From Micromonospora costi (GTDB lineage Bacteria; Actinomycetota; Actinomycetes; Mycobacteriales; Micromonosporaceae): a DNA stretch of 64,000 nucleotides. A program made the position numbers and the translations under genes. Shown here piece after piece: positions 8,236 through 16,443 of the stretch. How positions within the stretch are numbered: position 1 is the first letter of the stretch; each line of letters starts with the position of its first letter. Under the pieces are notes generated by a model that was not told the origin of the DNA, searched no databases, and saw only the letters and a list, made by a program, of their open reading frames with translations. The stretch lies in contig NZ_RBAN01000002.1 of NCBI RefSeq assembly GCF_003626655.1, positions 868,001 to 932,000 of the forward strand, given 5' to 3'.

Positions 8236-9078
8236 TCAGACCACGCGCCGGAGCGCGGTCTCCACGGCATCGACGAGCGGATCGCCTTCGGTCCGTGGGT
8301 GCCGCGCGAGACCGAGTTCGACGTCCGGCAGAGCGGGCAGGGCGTCCGGGTCGTGGCAGGCCATGACCGGTTCGATGTTCGCGGGCATGAGCGCCGCGAC
8401 GCCGAGCCCGGCCCGTACCGCGGCGAGCACACCGACCAGGCTGTTGCTCTCGAACGCCACGCGCCAGCGCCGGTCGGTACGTTCCAGTGTCTCCAGCACC
8501 GACGTACGCCAGGTGCACGGGTTCGAGAACAGCACCACGGGCAGCGGATCGGCGGCCACGTCCACGCCCTGGCCGATCGCCCAGGCCAGCGGCCGGCGTA
8601 CCGTCCAGCGCGGCGGCCCGGGTACGTCCGGCACCGCGTCGAGCACGAGTTGGACGCGGCCCGCGTCGTAGGCCTCCCGCATGGCGGCGCTGGAGATGCT
8701 GAGCACCTCCAGCGTCGCGCCGGGGTGCAGCCGGACCAGGTCGGCGAGCGCCTGCGAGAGCTGGGACGCGGCGAGGTCTTCCAGCAACCCGACGACGCAG
8801 TGGCCGGTGAGCGCGCGTCCGGTTTCGGTGAGCGCCTGCGCGGACAGCGAGAGGATGCGTTCGGCGTACGGCAGGAGTTCCTCACCCGCCCGGGTCGGCG
8901 AGACGCCGGACGGCGAACGGTGCAGCAGCGGACGGCCGACCACGCTCTCGAGCTTGCGCAACTGCTGGCTGAGCGCGGGCTGGGTCTGCCCGAGCGCGAT
9001 CGCGGCGCGGCTGATGCTGCCCGCCCGCACGGCGGTGACGAACGACCGCAGCAGGGCGGTCTCCAGATCCCTGGCCAT
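8236..9078 (-). CDS. LysR-family transcriptional regulator
   Basis: A 280-residue regulator. The winged helix-turn-helix fills residues 5-65 (LLRSFVTAVRAGSISRAAIALGQTQPALSQQLRKLE), followed by the linker and the substrate-binding effector domain from about residue 90. It is divergently transcribed from an MFS exporter, the usual arrangement for a LysR protein that controls its neighbour. A LysR-type dyad (ATAA-N7-TTAT) overlaps its own start codon, suggesting negative autoregulation. The effector is unknown, and the target MFS gene is frameshifted here. Confidence 0.9.
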   Translation of the reverse strand: MARDLETALLRSFVTAVRAGSISRAAIALGQTQPALSQQLRKLESVVGRPLLHRSPSGVSPTRAGEELLPYAERILSLSAQALTETGRALTGHCVVGLLEDLAASQLSQALADLVRLHPGATLEVLSISSAAMREAYDAGRVQLVLDAVPDVPGPPRWTVRRPLAWAIGQGVDVAADPLPVVLFSNPCTWRTSVLETLERTDRRWRVAFESNSLVGVLAAVRAGLGVAALMPANIEPVMACHDPDALPALPDVELGLARHPRTEGDPLVDAVETALRRVV

Positions 9079-9092
9079 AAGAACTCATTATG
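9076..9092. promoter_or_regulatory. Candidate LysR-type operator
   Basis: CATAA, 7 nt, TTATG is a perfect 5-bp inverted repeat fitting the T-N11-A LysR box. It begins at the LysR start codon and lies 58 bp before the divergent MFS start. Confidence 0.5.
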
Positions 9093-9149
9093 CCGGGGCC
9101 AACAAACCAACCACTTCCTATGACATGGCGGCCGATCTAGCGTCGCGTG

Positions 9150-10374
9150 GTGACCGGATACCGACAGGTGCTCGCCGTGCCCGGGATGACACCGTTGCTG
9201 GGCGTCTCGCTGCTCGCTCGTACCGCAATCACGGCCGACGTGATGGCGCTGACGATGCACGTCGTGCTGGGTCTCGACCTGAGTTACGCCGCGGCGGGTG
9301 GCGTCGCGGCGGCCATGACGGCGGGGACGGCGCTGGGCGGGCCGCTGCTCGGCCGCATGATCGATTGGCGGGGCCCGCGTCTCGTCCTGCTGGTCACCGT
9401 CGCACTCCAGGTCGTGTTCTGGCTGGGCGTGCCGTTCCTGTCGTACGGGATGCTGGTAGGCGCGGCCTTCGCGGCGGGTCTGCTCATGGTGCCGGTCCAG
9501 CTCGTGACCCGGCAGGCGATCGCCGCGATGACGACGGCGGCACAGCGCCGGGCCGCGTTCGCGCTGGAATCGGTCCAGGGCGAGCTGTCGTACGTGGTGG
9601 GGCCACCGATCGTGATCCTCGTCGCGGCGGAGGTCTCCCCGAGCGTGATGGCGTGGGGCGTCGGCGCGACGATCGTCGCGGGTGGGAGCGGGGATCGCCC
9701 TGCTCGACCCGCCGATACGCGCCGCGCACGAGGCATCTGCCGACATGGCCGGCCGCCCGCGTCGCCGCGAGTGGCTGGGCCGGGGCATGATCGCCGTACT
9801 GGTGATGGCGTTCGGCACCACGATGGTGCTCAGCGGCACCGACCTGGCCATCGTCGCCACCCTCGAAGAATCCGGCCAGGTGTCCTGGGCCGCCGTGGTC
9901 GTGGCGGTGTACGGCGTGGCCTCCATCGTCGGCGGCCTGGCGTACGGCCTGCTCCCCCGACCGCTGCCCACGTGGCTGCTGCTCGGCCTGCTCGGGCTGG
10001 CGACGGTTCCGGCCGGGCTGGCTCACGGTTGGCCCTGGTTGTGCGCGGCCGTTGCCGGTGCGGGGTTGCTCGCCGCGCCGACCCTGTCGGCGGTGGCCGA
10101 CGCGGTGAGTCGGCTGGCGCCCGCGAGCGTGCGGGGTGAGGCGACAGGTCTGCAATCCTCGGCGCAGAACGCGGGTTTCGCGCTCGGATCCCCGATCACC
10201 GGGGTGGCGATCAGCGCTTCCCTGCCGGCGGGCGGCTTCGCGGCGGCCGGGTTGGCCGGGCTCGCCGCCGCACTGACGGGGTACCTGCTGTCCCGTCCCT
10301 CGCCCGCCCGGACGCGGTCCCCACTCAGCGATCGGTCGGGGGTGCTGTCAGCCTCCGGTCGATCTGTTCGATAG
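9150..10374 (+). pseudogene. MFS transporter, interrupted by a frameshift
   Basis: The first part (from GTG 9150) encodes about six membrane helices (LLGVSLLARTAITADVMALTM, AAAMTAGTALGGPLLGRMIDWRG with the loop 2-3 motif). Near 9681 the frame runs into non-homologous sequence. A second frame then encodes the remaining helices (GMIAVLVMAFGTTMVLSGT and following) to the stop at 10372. Dropping one G of the GGG at 9680-9682 joins them as ATIVA-VGAGIALLDPP, giving a normal ~405-residue transporter. Either the gene is broken or the base call is wrong. TAGCGT stands 6 nt before the second GTG, supporting a leaderless start there. The last 50 bp overlap the convergent MarR gene. Confidence 0.85.
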
Positions 10375-10798
10375 CGGCGAGGTCTTCCGGAGTGAGCCGG
10401 TCGATGAAGTGCTGCCGTACCGATTCGACGTGCGCCGGTGCGGCGTTGTCGAGTGTCTCCAGCCCGTGCGCGGTGAGGACGAGGAGGCAACCCCTGCCGT
10501 CGGCCGGGTCGGGTTCGCGCCGCAGGAGACCGCGCGCCTCCATCCGGCTGGCGTGCCGGGACAGCCGGCTGCGTGACCAGCCCATCTTGTCGGCCTGTTT
10601 TCCCAGGGTGCTGGTGTGGTCGGGCTGCTCCGACAGGGTGCTGAGCACTTCGTAGTCGGGTTCGGAGAGGCCAATCGCGGCCAGGTCGCGCGCCGTGCCG
10701 GCCTGGACGGCGACCATCACCCGCAGGAATGCCCGCCAGGCCCGCTCCTCGTCGGGTTCCAACCACCGCACGCCGCCGGCCGACCGTCTCGTTGACAT
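10325..10798 (-). CDS. MarR-family transcriptional regulator
   Basis: A 157-residue winged-helix regulator. Core blocks are ARDLAAIGLSEPDYEVLSTLS, LGKQADKMGWSRSRLSRHASRMEARGLL (recognition helix) and RREPDPADGRGCLLVLTAHG (wing), then a C-terminal dimerisation helix. It is divergent from the FMN-reductase/acetyltransferase fusion with only 31 bp between start codons, so one operator would control both. TAGATT stands 6 nt before its ATG and there is no Shine-Dalgarno sequence, pointing to a leaderless mRNA. Its 3' end overlaps the convergent MFS by 50 bp. Confidence 0.9.
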   Translation of the reverse strand: MSTRRSAGGVRWLEPDEERAWRAFLRVMVAVQAGTARDLAAIGLSEPDYEVLSTLSEQPDHTSTLGKQADKMGWSRSRLSRHASRMEARGLLRREPDPADGRGCLLVLTAHGLETLDNAAPAHVESVRQHFIDRLTPEDLAAIEQIDRRLTAPPTDR

Positions 10799-10838
10799 GT
10801 AATCAATCTACCATCTACACTTCGTTTCCATGTCAACG
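10790..10838. promoter_or_regulatory. Divergent promoter/operator with dyad spanning both start codons
   Basis: 10-bp perfect arms (CGTTGACATG at 10790-10799 and CATGTCAACG at 10829-10838) contain the ATG TCA ACG starts of the two divergent genes. Between them lie -10-like boxes for each direction (TAGATT leftward, TACACT rightward). The dyad could be coincidental because both proteins begin Met-Ser-Thr. Confidence 0.45.
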
Positions 10839-11918
10839 AAACCGATCCGTGTCCTGGTTCTCATGTGCAGCACGCGCCCCGGCGCCCTCGGCCCCGCCGT
10901 GGGGCGGTGGCTGGTCGAGACCATCGCCCCTCGCGCCGCCGAACTCGGCGTCGAACTCGTGCCGGTGGCCCTCGGCGATCTGAACCTGCCGTTCCTGGAC
11001 GAGGAGGAACACCCGTCGTCGGGCGTCTACCGGCACGAGCACACCCGCCGGTGGAGCGCGATCGTCGACGCGGCGGACGGGTTCATCGCGGTCACGCCGG
11101 AGTACAACTACGGGATGCCGGCGACCCTCAAGAACGCGCTGGACTACCTCGGCCGCGAGTGGGCCTGGAAGCCGATCGGTTTCGTCAGCTACGGCAACAC
11201 CTCGGCGGGCACCCGGTCGGTTCAGCACGCCAAGCAGGTGGTGACCACGCTGCGCCTGGTCCCGTTGGGCGCCACGGTCGCGATCCGCATCGGTGACGCG
11301 ACGGAGAACGGTCGGCTGCGGCCCGACGGGGCCCGCGACAGGGCAGGTGTCGGCCTGCTGGACGAGCTGGTCCGGCTCGCCCACGCCCTACGCCCGATGC
11401 GCGAACGCGCGCGACCCGGGGCGGTGAGCGCACCGTTGCCGGGCTCGTACGCGAGGCGGCTGACCCCCGACGACGCGCCCGAGGTCACGGTGCTGCAGCG
11501 GTGCTGCTGGGTCGACGAGGCCGTCGTCAACGACACCCTGGCCATACCGGCCCTGCACGAGTCGCTGGAGGAAGTACGGGACTGGCTGGCGACCTGGGAC
11601 ACTACGGGCGTCTGGCTGGACGGCCGGCTGCTGGGCATGGTGCGGACCCGTCGCGTCGACACCGACTGGCACGTGGGTCGGCTCGCCGTCGTACCCGACC
11701 TGCGAGGTCGAGGGCTGGGCCGGTGGCTGCTGCGTACCGCCGAAGCCGCCGCCCCACCGGAATGCCGCCGCGTTGTGCTGTTCACCGGCGCCAAGAGCCT
11801 GCGGAACATCGACCTCTATCACAGCGAGGGCTACCGGTCGATACCACTCGCCGACCCCGACGGAATCACGTCCCTCGCCAAGGACCTGTCCCTTACGCAG
11901 CCTGGGACGGCGTCCTGA
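10830..11918 (+). CDS. Fusion of NADPH-dependent FMN reductase and GNAT acetyltransferase
   Basis: A 362-residue two-domain protein. Residues 1-190 are a flavodoxin-like NADPH-dependent FMN reductase: VLVLMCSTRPGALGPAVGRWL is the flavin phosphate loop and TPEYNYGMPATLKNALDYL the family signature. Residues 205-350 are a GNAT domain (YARRLTPDDAPEVTVLQ), with the acetyl-CoA pyrophosphate loop at VVPDLRGRGLGRWLLRTAE and a final YHSEGY. Each half alone is common, but their fusion is not one I recognise. The MarR gene opposite shares its promoter region, suggesting induction by a quinone-like or antibiotic-like compound, which is inference. Confidence 0.87.
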   Translation: MSTKPIRVLVLMCSTRPGALGPAVGRWLVETIAPRAAELGVELVPVALGDLNLPFLDEEEHPSSGVYRHEHTRRWSAIVDAADGFIAVTPEYNYGMPATLKNALDYLGREWAWKPIGFVSYGNTSAGTRSVQHAKQVVTTLRLVPLGATVAIRIGDATENGRLRPDGARDRAGVGLLDELVRLAHALRPMRERARPGAVSAPLPGSYARRLTPDDAPEVTVLQRCCWVDEAVVNDTLAIPALHESLEEVRDWLATWDTTGVWLDGRLLGMVRTRRVDTDWHVGRLAVVPDLRGRGLGRWLLRTAEAAAPPECRRVVLFTGAKSLRNIDLYHSEGYRSIPLADPDGITSLAKDLSLTQPGTAS

Positions 11919-11956
11919 GGTCCGCCCCGACTCGCGCAGTCGTACGCAATAACCCG

Positions 11957-12730
11957 GTGACGTCGGTGGTCATCTCCGCGACACTGGCCGGCGTGGAAGA
12001 GGTCGAGGTCGTCGTCGCCCACAACGAGCGCGCGACCCTGCGCGTCGGCGACGTGTTCCTAAAGATCGATGCTGATCAGGCTCGCCTCGATGTCGAGGTC
12101 GAGGCGATGGCCTTGGCGCCGATCCCCACTCCGGAGATCCTGTGGCGCAAGCCGCCCGTACTCGCCCTCGCCGCCCTTCCCGGGACGGCGCTCGGCCGCC
12201 TCGGCGAACCGTCGACCGCCTCTTCGGCGGCGTGGGCCGCGGCCGGTGCCGCCGTACGGATGCTGCACGACGCGCCGTTGCCGCCATGGCCCGGTCGGCG
12301 CCTCGACGACCTGGCGTCGCGCCTCGACGCCGAATGCGACTGGCTGGTCACGAACGACGTCCTTCCCGTTGACCTGGTCACGCGCAACCGCCGGGTCGCC
12401 GAGGCCGCGCTTCGGCCGTGGACTCCGGTGTTCATGCACGGCGATCTGCAGATCACCCATGTGTTCGTGGACGACGACAAGATCACCGGTGTGATCGACT
12501 GGTCCGAGGCGGGCCAGGGCGACGCCCTGTACGACCTCGCCATCCTGACGCTCGGGCACGAGGAGCACCTCGGCGACGTCGTCGCCGGCTACGGCACCGA
12601 CGTCGACCTCGACGTCATCCGCGCGTGGTGGTCGATGCGAAGCCTGCTGGCGATCCGCTGGCTGATGGAGCACGGCTTCGACCCGGCCGCGCCAGGCTGC
12701 GAGGTCGACGTGCTGAAAGCCCGGATGTGA
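11957..12730 (+). CDS. Aminoglycoside phosphotransferase-family kinase-like protein
   Basis: A 257-residue protein of the APH/choline kinase-like family. The catalytic loop reads FMHGDLQITHVFVDDDKITGVIDWSEAGQGD: HGDLQxxH carries the catalytic Asp, and IDWSEA the Mg-binding Asp. The N-terminal half has a degenerate nucleotide-binding region (TLRVGDVFLKIDAD with the Lys). The substrate is unknown; resistance should not be assumed, as most chromosomal members act on other small molecules. A GTG at 11957 (VTSVVISATL) was chosen because the upstream frame overlaps the previous gene and lacks homology. The stop overlaps the next GTG by 4 bp. Confidence 0.82.
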   Translation: MTSVVISATLAGVEEVEVVVAHNERATLRVGDVFLKIDADQARLDVEVEAMALAPIPTPEILWRKPPVLALAALPGTALGRLGEPSTASSAAWAAAGAAVRMLHDAPLPPWPGRRLDDLASRLDAECDWLVTNDVLPVDLVTRNRRVAEAALRPWTPVFMHGDLQITHVFVDDDKITGVIDWSEAGQGDALYDLAILTLGHEEHLGDVVAGYGTDVDLDVIRAWWSMRSLLAIRWLMEHGFDPAAPGCEVDVLKARM

Positions 12731-13308
12731 CGCGCATGTCGCTGCCCACGCCAACGCTGCACACCGCTCGCCTTCGGCTGCGCCCCTTCGAGGACGCGGA
12801 CGCGAACGACCTCTTCGCGCTGCACGGCAACGCCCACGTGCTGCGCTACTGGGACGCGCCGCCCTGGAGCGACCGTGTGCGCGCCGAGCGGTTCATCACG
12901 GCGTGCCGGCAGATGGCAGAGGAGGGCACCGGGGCGCGGTTGGCCGTGGAGCGTGTCTCCGGCGGGGCGTTCATCGGCTGGTGCAGCCTGAGCCGGTGGA
13001 ATCCGGACTACCGCAGCGCCTCGCTGGGCTACTGCTACGACGATGCGGCGTGGGGCCACGGCTACGCGACGGAGGCCGCGCACGCCTTGCTGCGGTGGGC
13101 ATTCGACACGCTGGACCTGAATCGCGTCCAGGCCGAGACGGACACACGCAACGTGGCATCCGCTCGCGTGCTGGAGAAGCTCGGGTTCGTGCGTGAGGGA
13201 ACGTTGCGGGAAGACTGCGTCGTGAACGGCGAGGTCTCCGACTCGTGGGTGTACGGGCTGATCAGGCGAGAGTGGGCGCCGTCGTCCGAGCAGGCGCCTG
13301 CCCGCTGA
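12727..13308 (+). CDS. GNAT N-acetyltransferase (RimJ/RimL type)
   Basis: A 193-residue single-domain acetyltransferase: LHTARLRLRPFEDADANDLFALH at the start, GYCYDDAAWGHGYATEAAHALLRWAF (acetyl-CoA loop and helix), and NVASARVLEKLGFVREGTLRED at the end, the classic RimJ/RimL ending. The GTG start overlaps the upstream kinase stop as GTGA, so translation is probably coupled; an ATG three codons later is the alternative. Pairing with a kinase-like gene suggests a shared small-molecule target, but none is evident. Confidence 0.87.
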   Translation: MTRMSLPTPTLHTARLRLRPFEDADANDLFALHGNAHVLRYWDAPPWSDRVRAERFITACRQMAEEGTGARLAVERVSGGAFIGWCSLSRWNPDYRSASLGYCYDDAAWGHGYATEAAHALLRWAFDTLDLNRVQAETDTRNVASARVLEKLGFVREGTLREDCVVNGEVSDSWVYGLIRREWAPSSEQAPAR

Positions 13309-13357
13309 GTCCCTGCCCCCTCGCGCGAGGTGACCGTATGGAGGCGGCGACCTGGTG

Positions 13358-13388
13358 GGCGACGGACGAGTCGACCTGTACGCCGGAT
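13358..13388. repeat. Left attachment repeat (copy of the rnpB 3' end)
   Basis: 31 bp identical to 15421-15451, the last 31 nt of rnpB. With one mismatch the match extends 6 bp further left (13352 and 15415). This is the duplicated core expected from site-specific integration, with the isolated copy distal to the intact gene. Confidence 0.85.
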
Positions 13389-13458
13389 CAAGGTCAACGC
13401 ACACTCGCTGAACAGGGGTGGAGCCTGCCGACGTACCGTGCAGGCCGTTTCCAGGCCG

Positions 13459-14175
13459 TCACCCGGTCGAGATCCGATCTCCAACGAGGTTGGCTGCCCT
13501 GAGGTCATCGATGGTGACCGCAAAGCTCCGCCCCTCGCGTTCCGCGCTGCGTCTAGCCGACTCCAGAATGCTCTCTAGCCGCTTCACCGCCTGCGGATCG
13601 CCACGTTTGGCAGCTTCCATCACCCGCATCTGCTCGACCCACCGGGTGTACGTGTCCCGCATGATCTTCGTCTTGCGGGGAACGTCGAGATTCGCCTCAG
13701 AACCAAAGACGGCATCCGTGTGCATCTGCCACCAGCTATCGGCTGGAATCCCGTCATTGACGTATGCAATCGCTTCTGCCCTGCTTTCGCAGGGGTCCAT
13801 GATGTCGTGGCACTGTCGACACAGCGGAACGAGATTCTCCGGCCCGTTGGAGCCACCGAAAGCCAAGTCCTTCAAGTGTGCTCGGTCAAGCCAGCCTCGG
13901 GCGGAGTTCCAAACGGCGGCAAGGGTTGCCTGGGTATCGTCCACCGGCGCCAACCAGCCACATCTGAAACAGAACGGCTCGCCCCAGCCGATGTAGGACG
14001 CTTTCAGGTTCGGAAAGACCTCACCGTACCTGACCCTCCAGTACTGCACGATGCCGTAGAGAGTTGGCATGCCGCGCCGGCTACCGCCCACCAGCTTCGT
14101 CCTTCCCTTGCGAAAATCGAACAGCGGCCCGCACAGTAACGCCCGCCTATGACACTCCAGGCCGAGCATCGCCAC
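13459..14175 (-). CDS. HNH endonuclease domain protein (element cargo)
   Basis: A 238-residue protein. A zinc-binding pair FCFRCGW (about residue 70) and PLCRQCHDIMD (about residue 120) frame the HNH core WLDRAHLKDLAFGGSNGPENLVPLC, where DRAH gives the first catalytic His and NGPENL the Asn. The C-terminal half is helical and charged (RDTYTRWVEQMRVMEAAKRG). Such genes occur on mobile elements and phages as nucleases of unclear role. The GTG at 14175 follows GAAAG; an internal ATG (MPTLYGIVQYW, 14070) is an alternative. Codon use is less GC-rich than that of the neighbours, a sign of transfer. Confidence 0.8.
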   Translation of the reverse strand: MAMLGLECHRRALLCGPLFDFRKGRTKLVGGSRRGMPTLYGIVQYWRVRYGEVFPNLKASYIGWGEPFCFRCGWLAPVDDTQATLAAVWNSARGWLDRAHLKDLAFGGSNGPENLVPLCRQCHDIMDPCESRAEAIAYVNDGIPADSWWQMHTDAVFGSEANLDVPRKTKIMRDTYTRWVEQMRVMEAAKRGDPQAVKRLESILESARRSAEREGRSFAVTIDDLRAANLVGDRISTG

Positions 14176-14229
14176 GACTTTCGTTCGGATCAGTGCGCTG
14201 AACCATTCAGCTACTACATGCTGGCAGCA

Positions 14230-14373
14230 CTAGCGGCCTAGCAGGTCATCGATGGCATGGCGTGTCCGCTCCTCGCTAGACGGCATGAGGTGGGTGTAGA
14301 CCCGGAGCGTGAAGCCGGGGTCGGAGTGACCGAGGTATGAGGCGAGCGCCTTGATGCTCTCCCCCGCGTCAAG
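14230..14373 (-). pseudogene. Tyrosine recombinase (integrase), C-terminal fragment
   Basis: 47 codons before a TAG stop read LDAGESIKALASYLGHSD, then PGFTLRVYTHLMPSSEERTR and a final DDLLGR. This is the end of an actinobacterial phage/ICE integrase, with the LGHSD box (second catalytic His region) and the nucleophilic Tyr in RVYTHLM. There is no start codon. Homology stops sharply at 14373, where an 8-bp-arm hairpin begins, so the upstream part including the Arg and first His box is gone. Confidence 0.82.
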
Positions 14374-14394
14374 GCACCGCGCTCCGCGCGGTGC
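14374..14394. repeat. Hairpin at the integrase break point
   Basis: GCACCGCG, 5 nt, CGCGGTGC is a perfect 8-bp inverted repeat starting at the base where integrase homology ends. It opens a ~120-bp very GC-rich block (to about 14498) with further inverted words and no coding sense, likely foreign insert or element-specific regulatory DNA. Confidence 0.5.
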
Positions 14395-14498
14395 GGGGCG
14401 GCAACCCCGGCCGGCGGCGGGCCACCCCGGCCGCCTACGGCGCTGGGGCGGTAAGCCACCGACAGCCGCCGGGACACCGCCCCACGCCGAAACGCGGA

Positions 14499-14732
14499 TC
14501 AGTCCAGGTCGAGTTCGTCCGGAAGGCGCTCACGAAGCGCGGCGACTGCATGGCGGAGGCAGTAGTCAAGGGTGTTGCCGTCGCACCTGATTGCCGCACC
14601 ATTCAGGCACTGGCCCGAGATCACCACTGTCCAGGGCTTGTGCTCCCGCTCGCCGTCAATCTTGACGAGTCCGACCAGACCTAGATCTCCCAGGTGCGCC
14701 AGCAGCTCCGGCACGCGCTCGTCCCAACCCAT
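14499..14732 (-). CDS. Hypothetical small protein of the integrative element
   Basis: A 77-residue protein: MGWDERVPELLAHLGDLG, KIDGEREHKPWTVVISG, a central CLNGAAIRCDG and a C-terminal helix RHAVAALRERLPDELDLD. It looks like a small alpha/beta protein with three Cys. I do not recognise it; its position inside the element and the coherent hydrophobic pattern support a real gene. The start is the first ATG in a frame open upstream, and no clear Shine-Dalgarno sequence is seen. Confidence 0.55.
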   Translation of the reverse strand: MGWDERVPELLAHLGDLGLVGLVKIDGEREHKPWTVVISGQCLNGAAIRCDGNTLDYCLRHAVAALRERLPDELDLD

Positions 14733-14921
14733 CCACGGATTGGACCACAGAGGCCGCTACGGAAGCCGTCGCCCCGGCCTCCGTCGAGGTAGGGGCTTCC
14801 GGCTGCCGCGCCAGTCCAAACCCAGGCCTGGCTTGCCACCGGATCACCGCGCCACGGCGCCAGTTCCTCCCGTCGACGAGGACCAGGCGCGCCCCAGACG
14901 TTCCCGCCTACCCTGACGCGC

Positions 14922-15266
14922 ATGAGCGACAGCGTCAAGGCGAGTGCGTCTACGAGTACCGCCAGTTGGGTCCTCACCACGAACATCCGCCCATTGGTCG
15001 AGTCTCTGGCCGCCCTCGTCGAGTACGAGGCCGACTACTGGGACTGGGACGCCATCGAGGCTGGGCTGAGCGTTACCGACGCCGAAGACCGGCAAGGGTG
15101 GTACGACTACCCACTCACCGGGACCACCACGCTCCGTATAGCGCTGGCGAACAACCCCGGCTCCATCGTCACGACGGTTCGGGTACATCACCCGCCCGAC
15201 CAGCTAATGACCGCCCGCATCGAGACGATCATGTCGATGCTCTCTCGCTATCGGGTCATCGCTTAA
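14922..15266 (+). CDS. Hypothetical protein of the integrative element
   Basis: A 114-residue soluble protein: IRPLVESLAALVEYEADYWDWDAIEAGL, WYDYPLTGTTTLRIALAN, then VTTVRVHHPPDQLMTARIETIMSML. It resembles small actinobacterial proteins of unknown function with an acidic EADxWDW patch and a YPLTG strand, but I cannot name a family with certainty. TACCCT lies 7 nt before the ATG with no Shine-Dalgarno sequence, consistent with a leaderless transcript and supporting this start. Confidence 0.65.
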   Translation: MSDSVKASASTSTASWVLTTNIRPLVESLAALVEYEADYWDWDAIEAGLSVTDAEDRQGWYDYPLTGTTTLRIALANNPGSIVTTVRVHHPPDQLMTARIETIMSMLSRYRVIA

Positions 15267-15384
15267 CGACACCAGGCCGCCGCACAGCAAGACCAGGCCG
15301 TCTCCAGGCCGTCCCAGGCCGTGGCCAGGCCGTCAAACGCCACCCGATGATGACCAAGGTCAACCAACGGCACCAAATAAACGA

Positions 15385-15418
15385 CCAGCTCAGAGCCTTG
15401 ATTGAGGCTTTGAGCTGG
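15385..15418 (-). terminator. Terminator at the 3' side of rnpB
   Basis: 14-bp arms with one mismatch (CCAGCTCAGAGCCT and AGGCTTTGAGCTGG) around a 6-nt loop. On the minus strand they are followed by TCGTTTATTTGG, a T-rich tail. It begins 3 nt beyond the mapped rnpB end and lies inside the inserted element, so integration supplied rnpB with this terminator. Confidence 0.65.
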
Positions 15419-15420
15419 TA

Positions 15421-15849
<429 letters not shown>

Positions 15850-15922
15850 CTCTCCATCCTAACGACGGCGGGGCGCCGACTATTGCCGGCCCGCCCCGAC
15901 AAGATCGCCCCTGGGATCCGAT

Positions 15923-16142
15923 GATCGACTCGACATCCCTGAAGTTGCGGTGTCCGGCCAGTCCGGACACCGCAACTTCACGGAACCCGTGTCGATCACC
16001 GGCCCGCCAGCATGATCCACGCCAGATCGCCGGAAAGGCCGCATCCCCGCCCACCGAAACCCGCCACATCGCCGATACGGCCGCATCCACCCCACCGGGA
16101 CCCCGCCACCCCGGCGCAACGGCGTCGATCACGCACGACAGC
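15923..16142. repeat. 220-bp tandem repeat, copy 1, with long palindrome
   Basis: About 93% identical to 16158-16377. It opens with a GATC-bounded imperfect palindrome (15923-15997) whose inner arms, 15941-15957 and 15963-15979, pair perfectly over 17 bp around CCAGT. The remaining ~145 bp has no coding sense that I trust. The region lies upstream of rnpB and before the TSUP gene. Confidence 0.85.
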
Positions 16143-16157
16143 TAGCCCCGGGCAGGT

Positions 16158-16377
16158 GATCGACTCGACATCCCTGAAGTCGCGGTGTCCGCCAGGCCCG
16201 GACACCGCGACTTCACGCAACCCGTGTCGATCACCGGCCCGCCAGCATGATCCACGCCAGATCGCCGGAAAGGCCGCATCCCCGCCGACCGGAACCCGCC
16301 ACATCGCCGATACAGGGGCATCCACCCCACCGGGACCCCGCCACCTCGGCGAAACGGCGTCGATCACGCGCGACAGC
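16158..16377. repeat. 220-bp tandem repeat, copy 2, with long palindrome
   Basis: Second copy, offset 235 bp. Its palindrome (16158-16232) has 16-bp perfect inner arms (16176-16191 and 16199-16214) with a different loop. Relative to copy 1 one arm base pair changed from T-A to C-G on both sides, a compensatory change that keeps the arms complementary. Confidence 0.85.
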
Positions 16378-16443
16378 GGGCCGGACGAGCCGCCGATGAC
16401 CGGTCGGGCGGACGGCCGCGCCGGGTACTAGCCTCGTGGGACC

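Larger units (their letters stand above)
13389..15420. mobile_element. Decayed ~2-kb integrative element in the rnpB 3' end
   Basis: The interval between the two 31-bp repeats holds an HNH endonuclease gene, the C-terminal 47 codons of a tyrosine recombinase, a GC-rich hairpin block, and two small genes. Base composition in the HNH gene is visibly less GC-rich than the flanks. Copies of the short word CCAGGCCGT occur next to both ends (two near 13436-13462, several at 15293-15340) and could be recombinase arm sites. No intact integrase remains, so the element is probably fixed. Confidence 0.75.

Noticed and set aside
11957..12730. Aminoglycoside resistance gene
   Set aside because: The kinase fold is clear, but chromosomal relatives act on many substrates and no resistance context is visible, so only the family is called.
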